This document shows, in pieces, positions 45,681 to 54,937 of a stretch of 64,000 nt of DNA. The notes under the pieces are model-generated. The model did not search any database and had not been told where the DNA came from. It saw nothing but the letters and a program-made list of their open reading frames with translations. The DNA lies in assembly GCA_050916095.1 (NCBI GenBank), contig CP050901.1:2914001-2978000 (forward strand), read 5' to 3'. The stretch's first letter is position 1. Every line of letters begins with the position of its first letter. Origin of the DNA: JANPCX01 sp050916095. Its GTDB lineage: Bacteria > Pseudomonadota > Gammaproteobacteria > Burkholderiales > Burkholderiaceae_C. The position numbers and the translations under genes are program-made.

Positions 45681-46136
45681 ATGAACACCCGCCCGCCGAA
45701 AATTCCCGAGTCGGTGCTGGTGGTGATACATACCAGCGATTTGCAGGTGCTGCTGCTGGAACGGGCGGATCAGCCGGGGTTTTGGCAAAGCGTCACCGGT
45801 TCTAAAGACCATGTCGATGAGCCAACGCGCGAGACCGCAGCGCGTGAAGTGGGCGAAGAAACCGGCATCCATGTCAGCACAGATGCGCCCGAACTGCGCG
45901 ACTGGCAGCTGAGCAACGTCTACGAAATCTATCCCGTGTGGCGACACCGTTACGCCCCAGGTGTGACGCACAACACCGAGCATGTGTTTGGACTGTTGGT
46001 GCCAACGGGCACTGCAGTCATACTCGCGCCTCGTGAGCATCTGAACTTCGTTTGGTTGCCGTGGCAAGATGCCGCAGACCGGTGTTTTTCCCCGTCCAAC
46101 GCAGAAGCGATTTTGCAATTGCCTCGGCACACGTAA
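45681..46136 (+). CDS. nudB: Dihydroneopterin triphosphate diphosphatase
   Basis: 151-residue Nudix hydrolase. The Nudix box is intact: GSKDHVDEPTRETAAREVGE then ETGI. PESVLVVIHTSDLQVLLLER and FWQSVTGS match NudB, which removes pyrophosphate in folate synthesis. The downstream blocks VWRHRYAPGVTHNTEHVF fit as well. It follows aspS after a repeat pair, with the EEP gene 11 bases on. Confidence 0.88.
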   Translation: MNTRPPKIPESVLVVIHTSDLQVLLLERADQPGFWQSVTGSKDHVDEPTRETAAREVGEETGIHVSTDAPELRDWQLSNVYEIYPVWRHRYAPGVTHNTEHVFGLLVPTGTAVILAPREHLNFVWLPWQDAADRCFSPSNAEAILQLPRHT

Positions 46137-46147
46137 AAACCCATTTC

Positions 46148-46930
46148 ATGCACTTTCCCGCTTCCACCCTGCCAGAAGGCCAGCGTTTGCGTGTCGCTAC
46201 CTACAACATCCACAAAGGCGTGCGTGGCTTTGGAGGCAACAAGCGCTTGGAAATTCACAACCTGGGTCTGGGCATAGAAGCGCTGGACGCTGACTTGGTT
46301 TTTTTGCAAGAGGTGCGTCAATTCCACCACGGTGAAGCGCGGCATTTTGATCGCTCTTCTTTTGGTTGGCCTGCACAAGGCCAAGCGCATTTTTTGGCAC
46401 CTGAAGGCTACGACGTCGCTTACCGCACCAATGCCGTGACCCGCCAGGGTGAACATGGCAACGCCTTGTTGTCTCGCTGGCCGATCGGTGAAGTGGGACA
46501 CCACGATGTATCGGACCATCGTTTCGAGCAGCGTGGCCTCTTGCATGTGCCGGTGCAATGGGCAGGACAGCGCGTGCATGCCATCGTGGCCCATTTGGGA
46601 CTGATGCATTCCAGCAGAGTTCGCCAAGTGCAACGCATTGCGCGCTTCATTGAGCTCCATGTACCCAAGAATGAAGCCTTGCTATTGGCCGGAGACTTCA
46701 ACGACTGGGGTGAGCGACTGGACGAGCCCATGCGCCAACTGGGTTTGATTCGCGCCAGCGTCGAAGGGGTGGCCGCGCCTCGCACCTTTCCTTCGCGGGT
46801 GCCGGTGTTCTCGCTCGACCGCATCTACACCCGCGGCTTTCGCTGCGTGACCAGTTTTTCGCCACGCGGCCCGGCATGGGCGCGCATGTCGGACCACCTG
46901 CCCTTGTTGGCAGACCTGGTGCCGGATTGA
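46148..46930 (+). CDS. Endonuclease/exonuclease/phosphatase family protein
   Basis: 260 residues from the ATG at 46148. EEP metal-site motifs are present: VATYNIHKGVRG, VFLQEVR, HLGLMHSSRVRQVQRI, LLLAGDFNDWGE and the last RMSDHLPLLADL (His-Asp). No signal peptide. The substrate is unknown: DNA, inositol phosphates and lipids are all used in this family. The gene regularly lies beside clsB in Burkholderiales, so a link to phospholipid turnover is possible. Confidence 0.85.
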   Translation: MHFPASTLPEGQRLRVATYNIHKGVRGFGGNKRLEIHNLGLGIEALDADLVFLQEVRQFHHGEARHFDRSSFGWPAQGQAHFLAPEGYDVAYRTNAVTRQGEHGNALLSRWPIGEVGHHDVSDHRFEQRGLLHVPVQWAGQRVHAIVAHLGLMHSSRVRQVQRIARFIELHVPKNEALLLAGDFNDWGERLDEPMRQLGLIRASVEGVAAPRTFPSRVPVFSLDRIYTRGFRCVTSFSPRGPAWARMSDHLPLLADLVPD

Positions 46931-46961
46931 CTGATGCCACCCTGACGCAGCCCACCGCAGC

Positions 46962-48314
46962 ATGAGCACCGACGACGACAACGACGACGTGCCCCATTCC
47001 CTGGAGCGCTGGTGGAGTCTGGTCCCTCGTCCCGTGTTTTCCGGTGGCAACCAGGTGGCGCTCCTGCAAGGTGGCGACGAGTTGTTTCCCGCCATGTGCC
47101 AAGCCATCGATCAAGCACAGTACGACGTGTGGCTGGCCACCTATATTTTTCACAACGATGAGGCCTCCTTGCGGGTGGTGGACGCACTGGGACGGGCGGC
47201 CAGCCGTGGAGTGCGCGTGCGTGTGGTGGTGGATGGGTTTGGCTCCAAAGCCACCTTATCGCAACTCAAAGAACGTTGGTCGCACAGCGCGGGCCGCTCA
47301 GGCCTGTTTTGGCGGCGTCCAGTGCAGAGCAATCCAAGCGGTGTCGCCATGGCCGTCTTTCGTCCCATGCATGGCTGGTGGAGTTGGTTGCACCCCGGCC
47401 AAATGCGGCGCTTGCATCAGAAGTTGTGCGTGGTGGATGGCCGTCACGCTTTTGTCGGTGGCATCAACATCATGGACGACAGACTGGATCTGCGGCACGG
47501 CCACACGGAACAACCTCGCCTGGACTTCGCGGTGAGTGTGCAGGGGCCGGTGGCACTGCCCATTGAACAAGCCGTGCGCGCCGTTTGGACCCGGGCCTGG
47601 CTGGGTCGCGACTTTGGTGAGGAGCTGCGTGCCCTGGTGCGCAGCAACGAACCCATGCGCCGCATCAAACGGTTGGTCAAACAACTGCGCATGCCACGCG
47701 GCGAAGGTCTGCGGCAAAAACCCGGTCCTATGCAGCCTGTGCAAACCGCCTTCGTTCTGCGAGACAACCTGCGCCAGCGCCGCACCATTGAGCGCAGCTA
47801 CATTGCGGCGCTACGGGGCGCGCAAGACCGGGTGGATTTGGTCTCGCCCTACTTCTATCCTGCCACCGCTTTTCGCAGGGCACTTTGCGCGGCGGCCGAA
47901 CGAGGTGTGCAAGTGCGGGTCTTGCTGCAAGGCAAGCTCGACTACCGCATTGCTGGTTTGGCGGCCCGGGTGCTGTACGACGAGCTGCTCGTCAGCGGTG
48001 TGCAGGTCTTTGAATACACACCCGCGTTTTTGCACGCCAAGGTCGCCATGGTCGATACGCACTGGGCCACCGTGGGCAGCTCCAACATTGACCCGCTGTC
48101 GCTGCTGCTGAACCTGGAGGCCAATGTCATCGTGAGGGATGCGCAATTCAACCGAGAACTCAGCAGCCGCTTTGAACAGGCACTGGCCGTCTCCAAACAA
48201 GTCGTCAAGACCACCTCCGGCGGCAGAGGTTTATTGCCCGTTCTCATGCGCGGTTTGGTGGCCTGGGCCGCACATGTCTACTTGCGGCTGGCTGGTGCCA
48301 GTGGCAAGTACTGA
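46962..48314 (+). CDS. clsB: Cardiolipin synthase B-type phospholipase D protein
   Basis: 450 residues. Two HKD motifs: HQKLCVVDGRHAFVGGINIM (about 148) and HAKVAMVDTHWATVGSSNID (about 354). GGDELFPAMCQAIDQAQYDV and TYIFHNDEASLRVVDAL begin the first catalytic domain. No N-terminal membrane helices, as in ClsB, which makes cardiolipin and can use phosphatidylglycerol. It ends the aspS-nudB-EEP-clsB run. Confidence 0.88.
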   Translation: MSTDDDNDDVPHSLERWWSLVPRPVFSGGNQVALLQGGDELFPAMCQAIDQAQYDVWLATYIFHNDEASLRVVDALGRAASRGVRVRVVVDGFGSKATLSQLKERWSHSAGRSGLFWRRPVQSNPSGVAMAVFRPMHGWWSWLHPGQMRRLHQKLCVVDGRHAFVGGINIMDDRLDLRHGHTEQPRLDFAVSVQGPVALPIEQAVRAVWTRAWLGRDFGEELRALVRSNEPMRRIKRLVKQLRMPRGEGLRQKPGPMQPVQTAFVLRDNLRQRRTIERSYIAALRGAQDRVDLVSPYFYPATAFRRALCAAAERGVQVRVLLQGKLDYRIAGLAARVLYDELLVSGVQVFEYTPAFLHAKVAMVDTHWATVGSSNIDPLSLLLNLEANVIVRDAQFNRELSSRFEQALAVSKQVVKTTSGGRGLLPVLMRGLVAWAAHVYLRLAGASGKY

Positions 48315-48340
48315 CCAACTTCTTTCTGCTTGCAGGTGCA

Positions 48341-48358
48341 CCCCCTTAATCAGGGGGC
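48341..48358. terminator. Hairpin after clsB
   Basis: CCCCC / GGGGG stem with a TTAATCA loop, 26 bases past the clsB stop, followed by CTTT. The T run is short, so termination is likely but not strong. Confidence 0.5.
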
Positions 48359-48417
48359 TTTACCTGAATGCGGCGTTGACAAATAGACAACTAAGGTGAT
48401 TTGAAGTCGCTAACATC

Positions 48418-48636
48418 TCAGCCCCGGGTCAAAGATTGTGCCGTCGACTGATCCGATCCGATGAAGTAGTAAGTTCCGTTCGGGTTGTGCTTGTAGAAAC
48501 CCGGGTTTCTGGTGCCCTCTTCGGTCAGCTCAGGGCGAACTTTTAACGCTTTATCGAGCCCAATCAGTAGTCTGTGCCACGGTAAGGTGATACGGGCCTG
48601 GTTTTGGGACTCCCAGTATCGGAAGATGATCGTCAA
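48418..48636 (-). CDS. Small hypothetical protein, 72 residues
   Basis: Starts MTIIFRYWESQNQARITL and ends SDQSTAQSLTRG. The middle (LTEEGTRNPGFYKHNPNGTY) looks protein-like. No domain recognised, no obvious ribosome site. It is the only candidate gene in the 435-base gap between clsB and the histidine kinase; it may be the remnant of a longer gene. Confidence 0.35.
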   Translation of the reverse strand: MTIIFRYWESQNQARITLPWHRLLIGLDKALKVRPELTEEGTRNPGFYKHNPNGTYYFIGSDQSTAQSLTRG

Positions 48637-48749
48637 GGGCCCGTTCTTTTAGAACCTGTCTGCGAATAAGACATCTCTGTTGACTTAAAAAATTCAAGCC
48701 AAGCCGCAGGCGGTGCGGTCAAGCTTGTTTGCGTTTCGGAGTGTGGTGA

Positions 48750-50867
48750 ATGTCAGTGAGACCGCCAGATTTTCAGGCGCCTGTTGAGGGCATGCCGTCT
48801 GAAACCTTGCTTTCAGGAGCGGCCACGGTCGCGTCCCTACATGCCGGTGCAGGTCGGGACATACATCCCAAAGGCCTCGCGCCAGCCGCTGCATGTTGGC
48901 TCGACAAACTGCCCGGCGGTGTTTTCCAACTGCACCGCGATGTACTTGGACGCTGGACTTTCACTTATGTCAACGCAGAAGTGCAACGTGTGCTGGGCCT
49001 GTCGGCATCTGGTTTGCGCCGCGACGCGCGCGCTGTGCGTGCTGTGCTGCACCCCGACGATTTGGCGCAGTTGAAACTGCGCCTGGATCAATCGCGTGAA
49101 ACTGGGGTGGCATGGAAGGCACGCATGCGTCTGGTGCGCTCAAACGGTCCACAGCCTTGGGTAGAGGTCACCGCGACACCGGAGAGCCTTCCCGACACCA
49201 GCACCGTTTGGAACGGATTTTTGCTAGACGTGAACTACGAACAGCACCGCCTGATTGCAGCGCAGGAAAAATGTGATCGCCAGGCAGAAGCGGTTCACGC
49301 GTGTGAGCTTGGTGTGATTGAGGTGGACACGGGCGCGAAACGGGTGCGTTTAGATGCCCACGCCCGACATCAGCACGGACTGAACTCCGAGCAAGGCGAC
49401 ATGGCTTTGGCCCATTGGCTGGACTTGTTTCGCCCGCAGGACCGTGACGCGGCCCAGCAAGCACTGAACACAAACCTGCCACATCGGGAGGGCCACAACG
49501 ACACCTTGCTCATGCAACTCGGCTCCGTCATGCAACCCTACTCACGGACGCTGGAAATCACACTGGCTCGCAGCAAGAGCGCAGCCTCCCGCAGTAACGG
49601 TCCTGCACTGCGTCTGGGTCTATGCCGCGACATCACCAGTCAACAGCAAAAGCTGGCAGAGCGCAGTTACCAGCATGCGGGCGAACTCGCTGAACGCAAC
49701 CGCAGTAAATTCCTCTCTCGCATCAGCCACGAGTTGCGCACACCACTCAATGGCGTGCTCGGTTATGGGCAATTGATGGCACTGGACCGCGAGCACCCTT
49801 TGCCACGCACGCAAGCGCAGCGTCTGAATGTGCTGCAAGAGTGCGGCGCCCGTTTGTTGTCCATGATTGACCAATTGCTGGAAGTCAGCGGGATTGAACA
49901 AGGGCACTTGGAACTGCACCCGGAAGTGGTGGACTTGCGCCCCTTGATTGCGCGCTGCGTACAAAACGCCGCGCCTTTGGCTCAAGCGCTGGACATCAGC
50001 ATCGAAGTCTCATTGGGTGAAGAGGATGTGGACTCGCTAGGTGCCGTGGAGCCAGCGCACGTTCGGGCGGATCCACTGGCCTTGGAGCAAGTCATCAACG
50101 CCCTGCTTTCCAACGCCATCAAGTACAACCGCAGCCCGGGCAGCGTGCGCATTCGTTTTGTGAAAGCGGAGATGGGCACAGTGTTGATCGACGACACTGG
50201 CGAGGGTTTGTCCGCTGAACAACTCAGCCAACTTTTTCAACCACTGAACCGCTTGGGCGCAGAGCGCACACGCATTCCCGGCCACGGCCTCGGATTAACG
50301 ACGGCACGCAAACTCACTCAAGCAATGGGCGGCAAACTCAAAGCGTGGTCACAGTTGGGAACGGGTTCGCGTTTTGCTGTATCGCTGGCCTTGGCCAAGG
50401 CAGAGCGTCCGGTCGGTGCGCCCGAGTCTGAGTTCGCAGGCCTTGTCTCCTCGCAATTCGATAGCGGCGTGCAAGCTGTCGTGCTCTATGTGGAAGACGA
50501 CGAAGTCAACATCATGCTGATGGAGCAAGTGTTCCTCATGTGCCCCGAATGGCGGTTGGTGACTGCGAGCACTGGCGAGGATGGGGTTGCCGCCGCCCTC
50601 ACCCATTTGCCTGAACTCGCCTTGATCGACATTGGCCTGCCTGACATCTCTGGCATTGAAGTGATGCAGGCAATAAAAGGTGATCTGCGCACGCAAGATA
50701 CTCGTTGTGTCGCGCTCAGTGCCGACACGTCGGTCGAGTCGATAGTCCGCGCCAAAACGGCCGGATTTGAAGACTACTGGACCAAACCTTTTGACATCAT
50801 GACCATGGTCGGTCGCCTTAAAAAACGACTGGGGCCAATGGAGTCTCAACGACGATCTCCGGGATGA
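48750..50867 (+). CDS. Hybrid sensor histidine kinase (PAS-HisKA-HATPase-REC)
   Basis: 705 residues, no membrane helices, so probably cytosolic. A PAS domain lies at about 50-160 (GVFQLHRDVLGRWTFTYVNA ... HPDDLAQLK) with a second PAS-like region at 180-300. The H-box FLSRISHELRTPLNGVLG holds the phospho-acceptor His327. ATP-binding blocks are NALLSNAIKYN, DDTGEGLS and GHGLGLTTARKL. A C-terminal receiver (about 570-695) has the EDD pocket, Asp627 in ALIDIGLP, and a conserved Lys (WTKPFD). No separate response regulator is nearby. The last 4 bases overlap the DUF429 gene. Confidence 0.92.
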   Translation: MSVRPPDFQAPVEGMPSETLLSGAATVASLHAGAGRDIHPKGLAPAAACWLDKLPGGVFQLHRDVLGRWTFTYVNAEVQRVLGLSASGLRRDARAVRAVLHPDDLAQLKLRLDQSRETGVAWKARMRLVRSNGPQPWVEVTATPESLPDTSTVWNGFLLDVNYEQHRLIAAQEKCDRQAEAVHACELGVIEVDTGAKRVRLDAHARHQHGLNSEQGDMALAHWLDLFRPQDRDAAQQALNTNLPHREGHNDTLLMQLGSVMQPYSRTLEITLARSKSAASRSNGPALRLGLCRDITSQQQKLAERSYQHAGELAERNRSKFLSRISHELRTPLNGVLGYGQLMALDREHPLPRTQAQRLNVLQECGARLLSMIDQLLEVSGIEQGHLELHPEVVDLRPLIARCVQNAAPLAQALDISIEVSLGEEDVDSLGAVEPAHVRADPLALEQVINALLSNAIKYNRSPGSVRIRFVKAEMGTVLIDDTGEGLSAEQLSQLFQPLNRLGAERTRIPGHGLGLTTARKLTQAMGGKLKAWSQLGTGSRFAVSLALAKAERPVGAPESEFAGLVSSQFDSGVQAVVLYVEDDEVNIMLMEQVFLMCPEWRLVTASTGEDGVAAALTHLPELALIDIGLPDISGIEVMQAIKGDLRTQDTRCVALSADTSVESIVRAKTAGFEDYWTKPFDIMTMVGRLKKRLGPMESQRRSPG

Positions 50868-51691
50868 AACCCAGCCTGATTGGTATCGATTTTTCAAGCA
50901 GTCCGAGCCGCCGAAAACCCATTGTGTTGGCCTGCGGACAAACCGTCGCCAGCGGTTTACTGCAACTGCAAGACCTGCAAAGTTTCGACTCGCTCAGGGA
51001 ATGGGGTTTGTGGCTGAAACAGCCAGGGTCCTGGGTGGGTGGTTTTGACTTTCCATTTGGCCTGCCGCGTGAACTGGTGCAACACCTCAAGTGGCCGTTG
51101 CAGTGGCATGCTTTGATCACGCACTACAGCGGCCTGACCCGCGCTGAGATTCGCGATACGTTTGCGGCGTTTTGCGATGCACGTCCCGCCGGGGCCAAGT
51201 TCGCCCACCGCGCCTGTGATGGCCCAGCTGGCTCCTCGCCTTCGATGAAGTGGGTCAACCCGCCTGTGGCCTACATGCTGCATGCCGGAGTCCCCCTGCT
51301 GCTGCAAGCGGGTGTTGACCTGCCCGGCCTGCACCCCGGAGATACCCAGCGCGTCGCGCTAGAGGCCTACCCCGGTTTGTTGGCAAGAGAAATTCTCGGC
51401 ACCCGCTCCTACAAAAGCGACGACAAAAGCAAACAAACGCCAGACCGTTTCATCGCACGCAAAGACTTGATCAACGCCTTGGAGCTGGGCCAAACCCGCC
51501 TCGGTTTGCGTCTTCGACTGAGCCATGCCCAGCGCGAAAGTTTGGTGGCCGACGCCTCGGGTGACCGCTTGGACGCAGTACTGTGTTTGATGCAAGCCGC
51601 GTGGGCACAGACCCAAACCCATTGGGGGTTTCCAAAAGACGTTGATGCCCTGGAAGGTTGGATCGTGACAGCAATCGCAACCACGCCTTGA
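50864..51691 (+). CDS. DUF429 family protein (RNase H-like fold)
   Basis: 275 residues. The N-terminus LIGIDFSSSPSRRKPIVLAC and C-terminal DRLDAVLCLMQAAWA hold the acidic residues expected of the RNase H-like DUF429 family (first Asp in GIDFS, last Asp in GDRLDA). The middle FDFPFGLPRELVQHL is a second conserved block. Function unknown, nuclease activity inferred from the fold. Overlap with the kinase stop (ATGA) suggests coupling. Confidence 0.8.
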   Translation: MKPSLIGIDFSSSPSRRKPIVLACGQTVASGLLQLQDLQSFDSLREWGLWLKQPGSWVGGFDFPFGLPRELVQHLKWPLQWHALITHYSGLTRAEIRDTFAAFCDARPAGAKFAHRACDGPAGSSPSMKWVNPPVAYMLHAGVPLLLQAGVDLPGLHPGDTQRVALEAYPGLLAREILGTRSYKSDDKSKQTPDRFIARKDLINALELGQTRLGLRLRLSHAQRESLVADASGDRLDAVLCLMQAAWAQTQTHWGFPKDVDALEGWIVTAIATTP

Positions 51692-51725
51692 GCCACGCAA
51701 TCTGCGTCAGATTCATCACCCATTT

Positions 51726-51762
51726 TTTCTGTCTTGACAGAAATAAAAGACAGGATTAGATT
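51726..51762 (+). promoter_or_regulatory. Promoter and palindromic operator of the GbsR-like gene
   Basis: A perfect palindrome TTTCTGTCTTGACAGAAA (51726-51743) overlaps a consensus -35 TTGACA (51734-51739). A -10 TAGATT follows after 17 bases (51757-51762). The ATG at 51769 is 7 bases past the -10, so the transcript would begin at or next to the start codon. Confidence 0.6.
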
Positions 51763-51768
51763 CATGCC

Positions 51769-52344
51769 ATGGACCTCTCTCCCACCCTCTCGCGTTTCGT
51801 GGTTCATTGGGGCGAAATGGGCACCCGCTGGGGCGTCAACCGCACCGTGGCCCAAATTCATGCGCTGCTGTACATCACCGGCCGCCCCATGCACGCCGAA
51901 GAAATCGCAGATACCCTGGGTGTCGCCCGCTCCAATGTGAGCAACAGCATTCGGGAGCTGCAAGGGTGGAACCTCGCCAAACTGACCCACTTGCCGGGCG
52001 ACCGGCGCGATCATTTCGAAACCTCAGTTCACGTCTGGGAGCTGCTGCGCACGATTGTGCGTGAACGGCAGCGAAGGGAAATTACCCCCACCATCGACGT
52101 ACTGACCGAGTTGTTGGCTGACCCTGCCATCAACCGCGAAAGCGCCGAAGCCAAAGTTCGCATGTGTGAAACCTTGGAGCTACTGCAGACCCTCACCGCC
52201 TGGAGCGATGAAATGCTCAAACTCGACACCGCTACCCTAACCAAGGTGCTCAAGCTCGGCGCCAAGATCAAAAAACTGTTGGGCCGCGACAGCCTTGCAC
52301 CAAGCCGCACCATGCCCCCCCCTCGAAAAGCAAGCTCCTCTTGA
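51769..52344 (+). CDS. GbsR/MarR family transcriptional regulator
   Basis: 191 residues. The winged-helix DNA-binding part spans about 20-90: IHALLYITGRPMHAEEIADT, LGVARSNVSNSIRELQGW and the wing LTHLPGDRRDHFE. The rest is helical for dimerisation. GbsR-like proteins repress nearby genes and respond to small ligands or stress. A palindrome overlaps its own -35 box and a related site lies before the next gene, so autorepression and control of the downstream DCC and SDR genes are likely. Confidence 0.85.
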   Translation: MDLSPTLSRFVVHWGEMGTRWGVNRTVAQIHALLYITGRPMHAEEIADTLGVARSNVSNSIRELQGWNLAKLTHLPGDRRDHFETSVHVWELLRTIVRERQRREITPTIDVLTELLADPAINRESAEAKVRMCETLELLQTLTAWSDEMLKLDTATLTKVLKLGAKIKKLLGRDSLAPSRTMPPPRKASSS

Positions 52345-52371
52345 GCTTTTTTTTGACGGATTGTTTCTCTT

Positions 52372-52390
52372 TTGACTGAAATAACAGTCA
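52372..52390 (+). promoter_or_regulatory. Operator-like inverted repeat before the DCC gene
   Basis: TGACTG / CAGTCA arms around AAATAA (52373-52390). The 18 bases from 52372 match those from 51734 in 15 positions (TTGAC, GAAATAA and AG shared), so both may bind the same regulator. The ribosome site AGGAAG follows at 52395. Confidence 0.55.
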
Positions 52391-52405
52391 CCTCAGGAAG
52401 CTACC

Positions 52406-52894
52406 ATGAATGCCATTTACCCCCTCACCCTGCTCTATGACGCGAACTGCCCCGTCTGCTCGCTGGAGATGGACCACCTGCGCGAGCGCGACACTGCTGG
52501 ACGCTTGGTGTTTGTCAACATGGCCGAAGTCGGCTTTGACCCAAGCGTTTACGGCGTTAGCTTGGAAGATATGAATGCCGTCATACACGCCATGCAGGCC
52601 GATGGTCGCGTGCTGCGTGGCGTCGAAGTGCTGCGCTTGGCCTACGCCGCAGTGAATTTGGGATGGGTGATGCGCCCCACAGGCTGGCCACTGCTGCGAC
52701 CAGCGTTCGATATGGGCTATCGCTTATTTGCCAAACACCGCCTGCGCATTTCGGCCGCGATAGGTCCCCTCATCACTGCGGTCCGAGATCGGCGCGCAAA
52801 AAACAAGGCGCAACGCATGGCAAGTCAGATGCAAGAGTGCAAAGACCACTGTCATGTGGAAACAAGGCGCGATCAACACACCCCAAAAACATAA
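52406..52894 (+). CDS. DCC family (DUF393) thiol-disulfide protein
   Basis: 162 residues. The family signature YDANCPVCSLEMDHLRERDT holds the D-x-x-C-x-x-C motif. GVSLEDMNAVIHAMQADGRV and GVEVLRLAYAAV are the other usual blocks. Redox activity is inferred from the CxxC. The C-terminal 30 residues are basic and Gln/His-rich. It sits between the GbsR-like gene and the SDR-DoxX gene (11 bases), an apparent operon. Confidence 0.88.
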   Translation: MNAIYPLTLLYDANCPVCSLEMDHLRERDTAGRLVFVNMAEVGFDPSVYGVSLEDMNAVIHAMQADGRVLRGVEVLRLAYAAVNLGWVMRPTGWPLLRPAFDMGYRLFAKHRLRISAAIGPLITAVRDRRAKNKAQRMASQMQECKDHCHVETRRDQHTPKT

Positions 52895-52905
52895 GAGGAA
52901 ACATC

Positions 52906-54252
52906 ATGAGAGTAGTTGTCGCTGGAGCCAGTGGTTGCGTAGGGCATGCGGTCGTGCGGGCGCTGCGCTCGCGGGGACACAAAGTGATTGACGCCGGACG
53001 CGGGCAAGTCGATGGCCCCAACACGCTGCACCTGGACTACAGCCAGTGCGTTTCGGTCGAGAGTTGGGCGCAGCGTCTGCGTGAACTGAGAATCGATGCA
53101 GTGGTCAACTGCGTTGGGATCTTGATGCCCAGCGCCGGGCAAACATTTGACCGGGTGCACACCCAAGGCCCCATCGAGTTTTTTCGCGGCGCTGCAGCGG
53201 CTGGCGTCACGCGGGTGATTCAAGTATCGGCCCTCGGCGTGAGCGACGCCACTGACAGCCTGGCCACGCCCTATTTGCACAGCAAGCTGTTGGCGGACGA
53301 GGCACTGGCCACCTTGGGTCTGGACTGGGCTGTGTTGCGACCCTCCTTGATCTACGGCCCTGGCAGTCAAAGTGGATCCCTCTTCGCCACCTTGGCCAGC
53401 ATGCCCTTCATCGGTTTACCGGGCAAGGGGCAACAGCCGGTGCAACCCATCCATGTGTTCGAGGTGGCAGAAGCGGTTGCACATTTGATTGAAGAACAAG
53501 GGGCACTGGCCGACATCTATGAGCTCGGCGGGGCCAGCGCCATCAGCTACCGTGACATGCTCGCCTGCTACCGCGACGCCATGGGTTTGGGGCCTGCACT
53601 GTGGATGCCGGTTCCAATGGTTGTGATGCGGGTTCTGGCTTGGGCCAGCGAATTCCTTCCACAAAAAGTGTTTTGCCGCGACACCGTCAATTTGTTAGCT
53701 CGGGGCAAGGTGCCCACGCCCAACTCGGCCCATGCCTTGCTAGGCCGCAGCCCCAGCAGCCTCACGCAAGGTTTGGGTGTGACGCCGCCACACCCCATAG
53801 TCAATCTGCAAGTACAGATCAGCCCGGTGGTATCCCTGCTGCTGCGCAGCAGCTTGGCCTTCATGTGGATCTACACCGCCCTGATTTCCTTGTGGCGGCC
53901 TGAAGAATCCGGGGTGCTCACGTTGTTGGCTTTGTGCGGACTGTCGGGAAGTTGGGGAACCGCCGCCATGCTGTTTTCCTGTACTTTGAACACCGTGCTG
54001 GGAGTATGGGTGCTCAAACGCCCTGGGCCCATCATCTACGCCTTGCAGTTCGGCGCTGTACTGGGCTACACCGCCACGGCAGCCTACTTCGTACCCGCGC
54101 TCACCATCGACCACTGCGGCCCGTTGGTGAAAAACCTACCGGTACTCGGGCTGATTTTGTTGCTGTGGTTGGCCCGGCCAGCGGCGGAGCAAGCTGCCCC
54201 CCGCCGGGAACGAGCCACCGTCGTTACCAAACCTCATTCGGTTTGGGGTTGA
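52906..54252 (+). CDS. SDR (NmrA-like) domain fused to a DoxX-like membrane domain
   Basis: 448 residues from the ATG at 52906 with an AAGAGGAAA ribosome site. The N-terminal NAD(P)-binding domain (VVVAGASGCVGHAVVRALRS; about 1-220) lacks a clear YxxxK pair but has PYLHSKLLADEAL. The C-terminal part (about 300-430) has four membrane helices of the DoxX-like family. This two-domain form is known as SDR/DoxX-like oxidoreductase. A role in membrane redox or quinone chemistry is likely but not proven. Confidence 0.85.
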   Translation: MRVVVAGASGCVGHAVVRALRSRGHKVIDAGRGQVDGPNTLHLDYSQCVSVESWAQRLRELRIDAVVNCVGILMPSAGQTFDRVHTQGPIEFFRGAAAAGVTRVIQVSALGVSDATDSLATPYLHSKLLADEALATLGLDWAVLRPSLIYGPGSQSGSLFATLASMPFIGLPGKGQQPVQPIHVFEVAEAVAHLIEEQGALADIYELGGASAISYRDMLACYRDAMGLGPALWMPVPMVVMRVLAWASEFLPQKVFCRDTVNLLARGKVPTPNSAHALLGRSPSSLTQGLGVTPPHPIVNLQVQISPVVSLLLRSSLAFMWIYTALISLWRPEESGVLTLLALCGLSGSWGTAAMLFSCTLNTVLGVWVLKRPGPIIYALQFGAVLGYTATAAYFVPALTIDHCGPLVKNLPVLGLILLLWLARPAAEQAAPRRERATVVTKPHSVWG

Positions 54253-54335
54253 ATGGTCAACACCAAGCCGCGCACATCATGAAAAAAGCCCGGGGGTCGT
54301 CCAATACGTTGGATTCAAACTGCCGAAAAACCTTC

Positions 54336-54872
54336 ATGGCAACCAGATCGAAATGGCACAGGTTGGTCGCATCCGGCCTTTTGAGTTCATTCATCATCGT
54401 TGTTCCAGCAGCCAATGCGCAATCCGCTCATCAGGAACGAACGGCCATCGTGACCCGCGTCTCTGATGGTGACACCCTGTGGGTTCAGCCAATCGGCGAT
54501 GGCGGCAAACAACGCCCCATCAAACTGCGGCTGCAAGGCATTGATGCGCCCGAACGTTGCCAAGCGTGGGGGCATCAGGCGCAGCAAGCGCTTTCCAACA
54601 AAGTTCTGAACAAAGAAGTGCGGTTGCAAACACGCGGACGTGATGACCACGAGCGCGTACTGGGTAATGTATGGCTCGGCGATGAAGATGTGAGTGCCTG
54701 GATGGTGGACCATGGCCACGCCTGGAGCTACCGCTACCGCCGTAGCGCTGGGCCCTACGCGGTGCAAGAAGAAAAGGCAAGAAAAAACAAGCGCGGCCTC
54801 TTTGCCGATACGCATGCTGTGGAGCCACGCCAGTTCCGAAAGAACAACGGACCTTGCCGATCGCGGTTTTAG
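54336..54872 (+). CDS. Secreted thermonuclease-like nuclease (SNase)
   Basis: 178 residues from the ATG at 54336, which gives a normal signal peptide (LVASGLLSSFIIVVPAANAQ); an in-frame ATG at 54279 adds 19 residues. The OB-fold nuclease core has VTRVSDGDTLWVQ, KLRLQGIDAPERCQAWG and ERVLGNVWLGDEDV, which supply the Asp, Arg and Glu of the active site. Probably periplasmic or extracellular. The C-terminus ends in a basic tail. Confidence 0.88.
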   Translation: MATRSKWHRLVASGLLSSFIIVVPAANAQSAHQERTAIVTRVSDGDTLWVQPIGDGGKQRPIKLRLQGIDAPERCQAWGHQAQQALSNKVLNKEVRLQTRGRDDHERVLGNVWLGDEDVSAWMVDHGHAWSYRYRRSAGPYAVQEEKARKNKRGLFADTHAVEPRQFRKNNGPCRSRF

Positions 54873-54937
54873 CTACTGCGATCAGCCCGAACTTCAGGAT
54901 CGAAAGTACGCGCAATGAGTTCTCGTATCTTTCCCCC

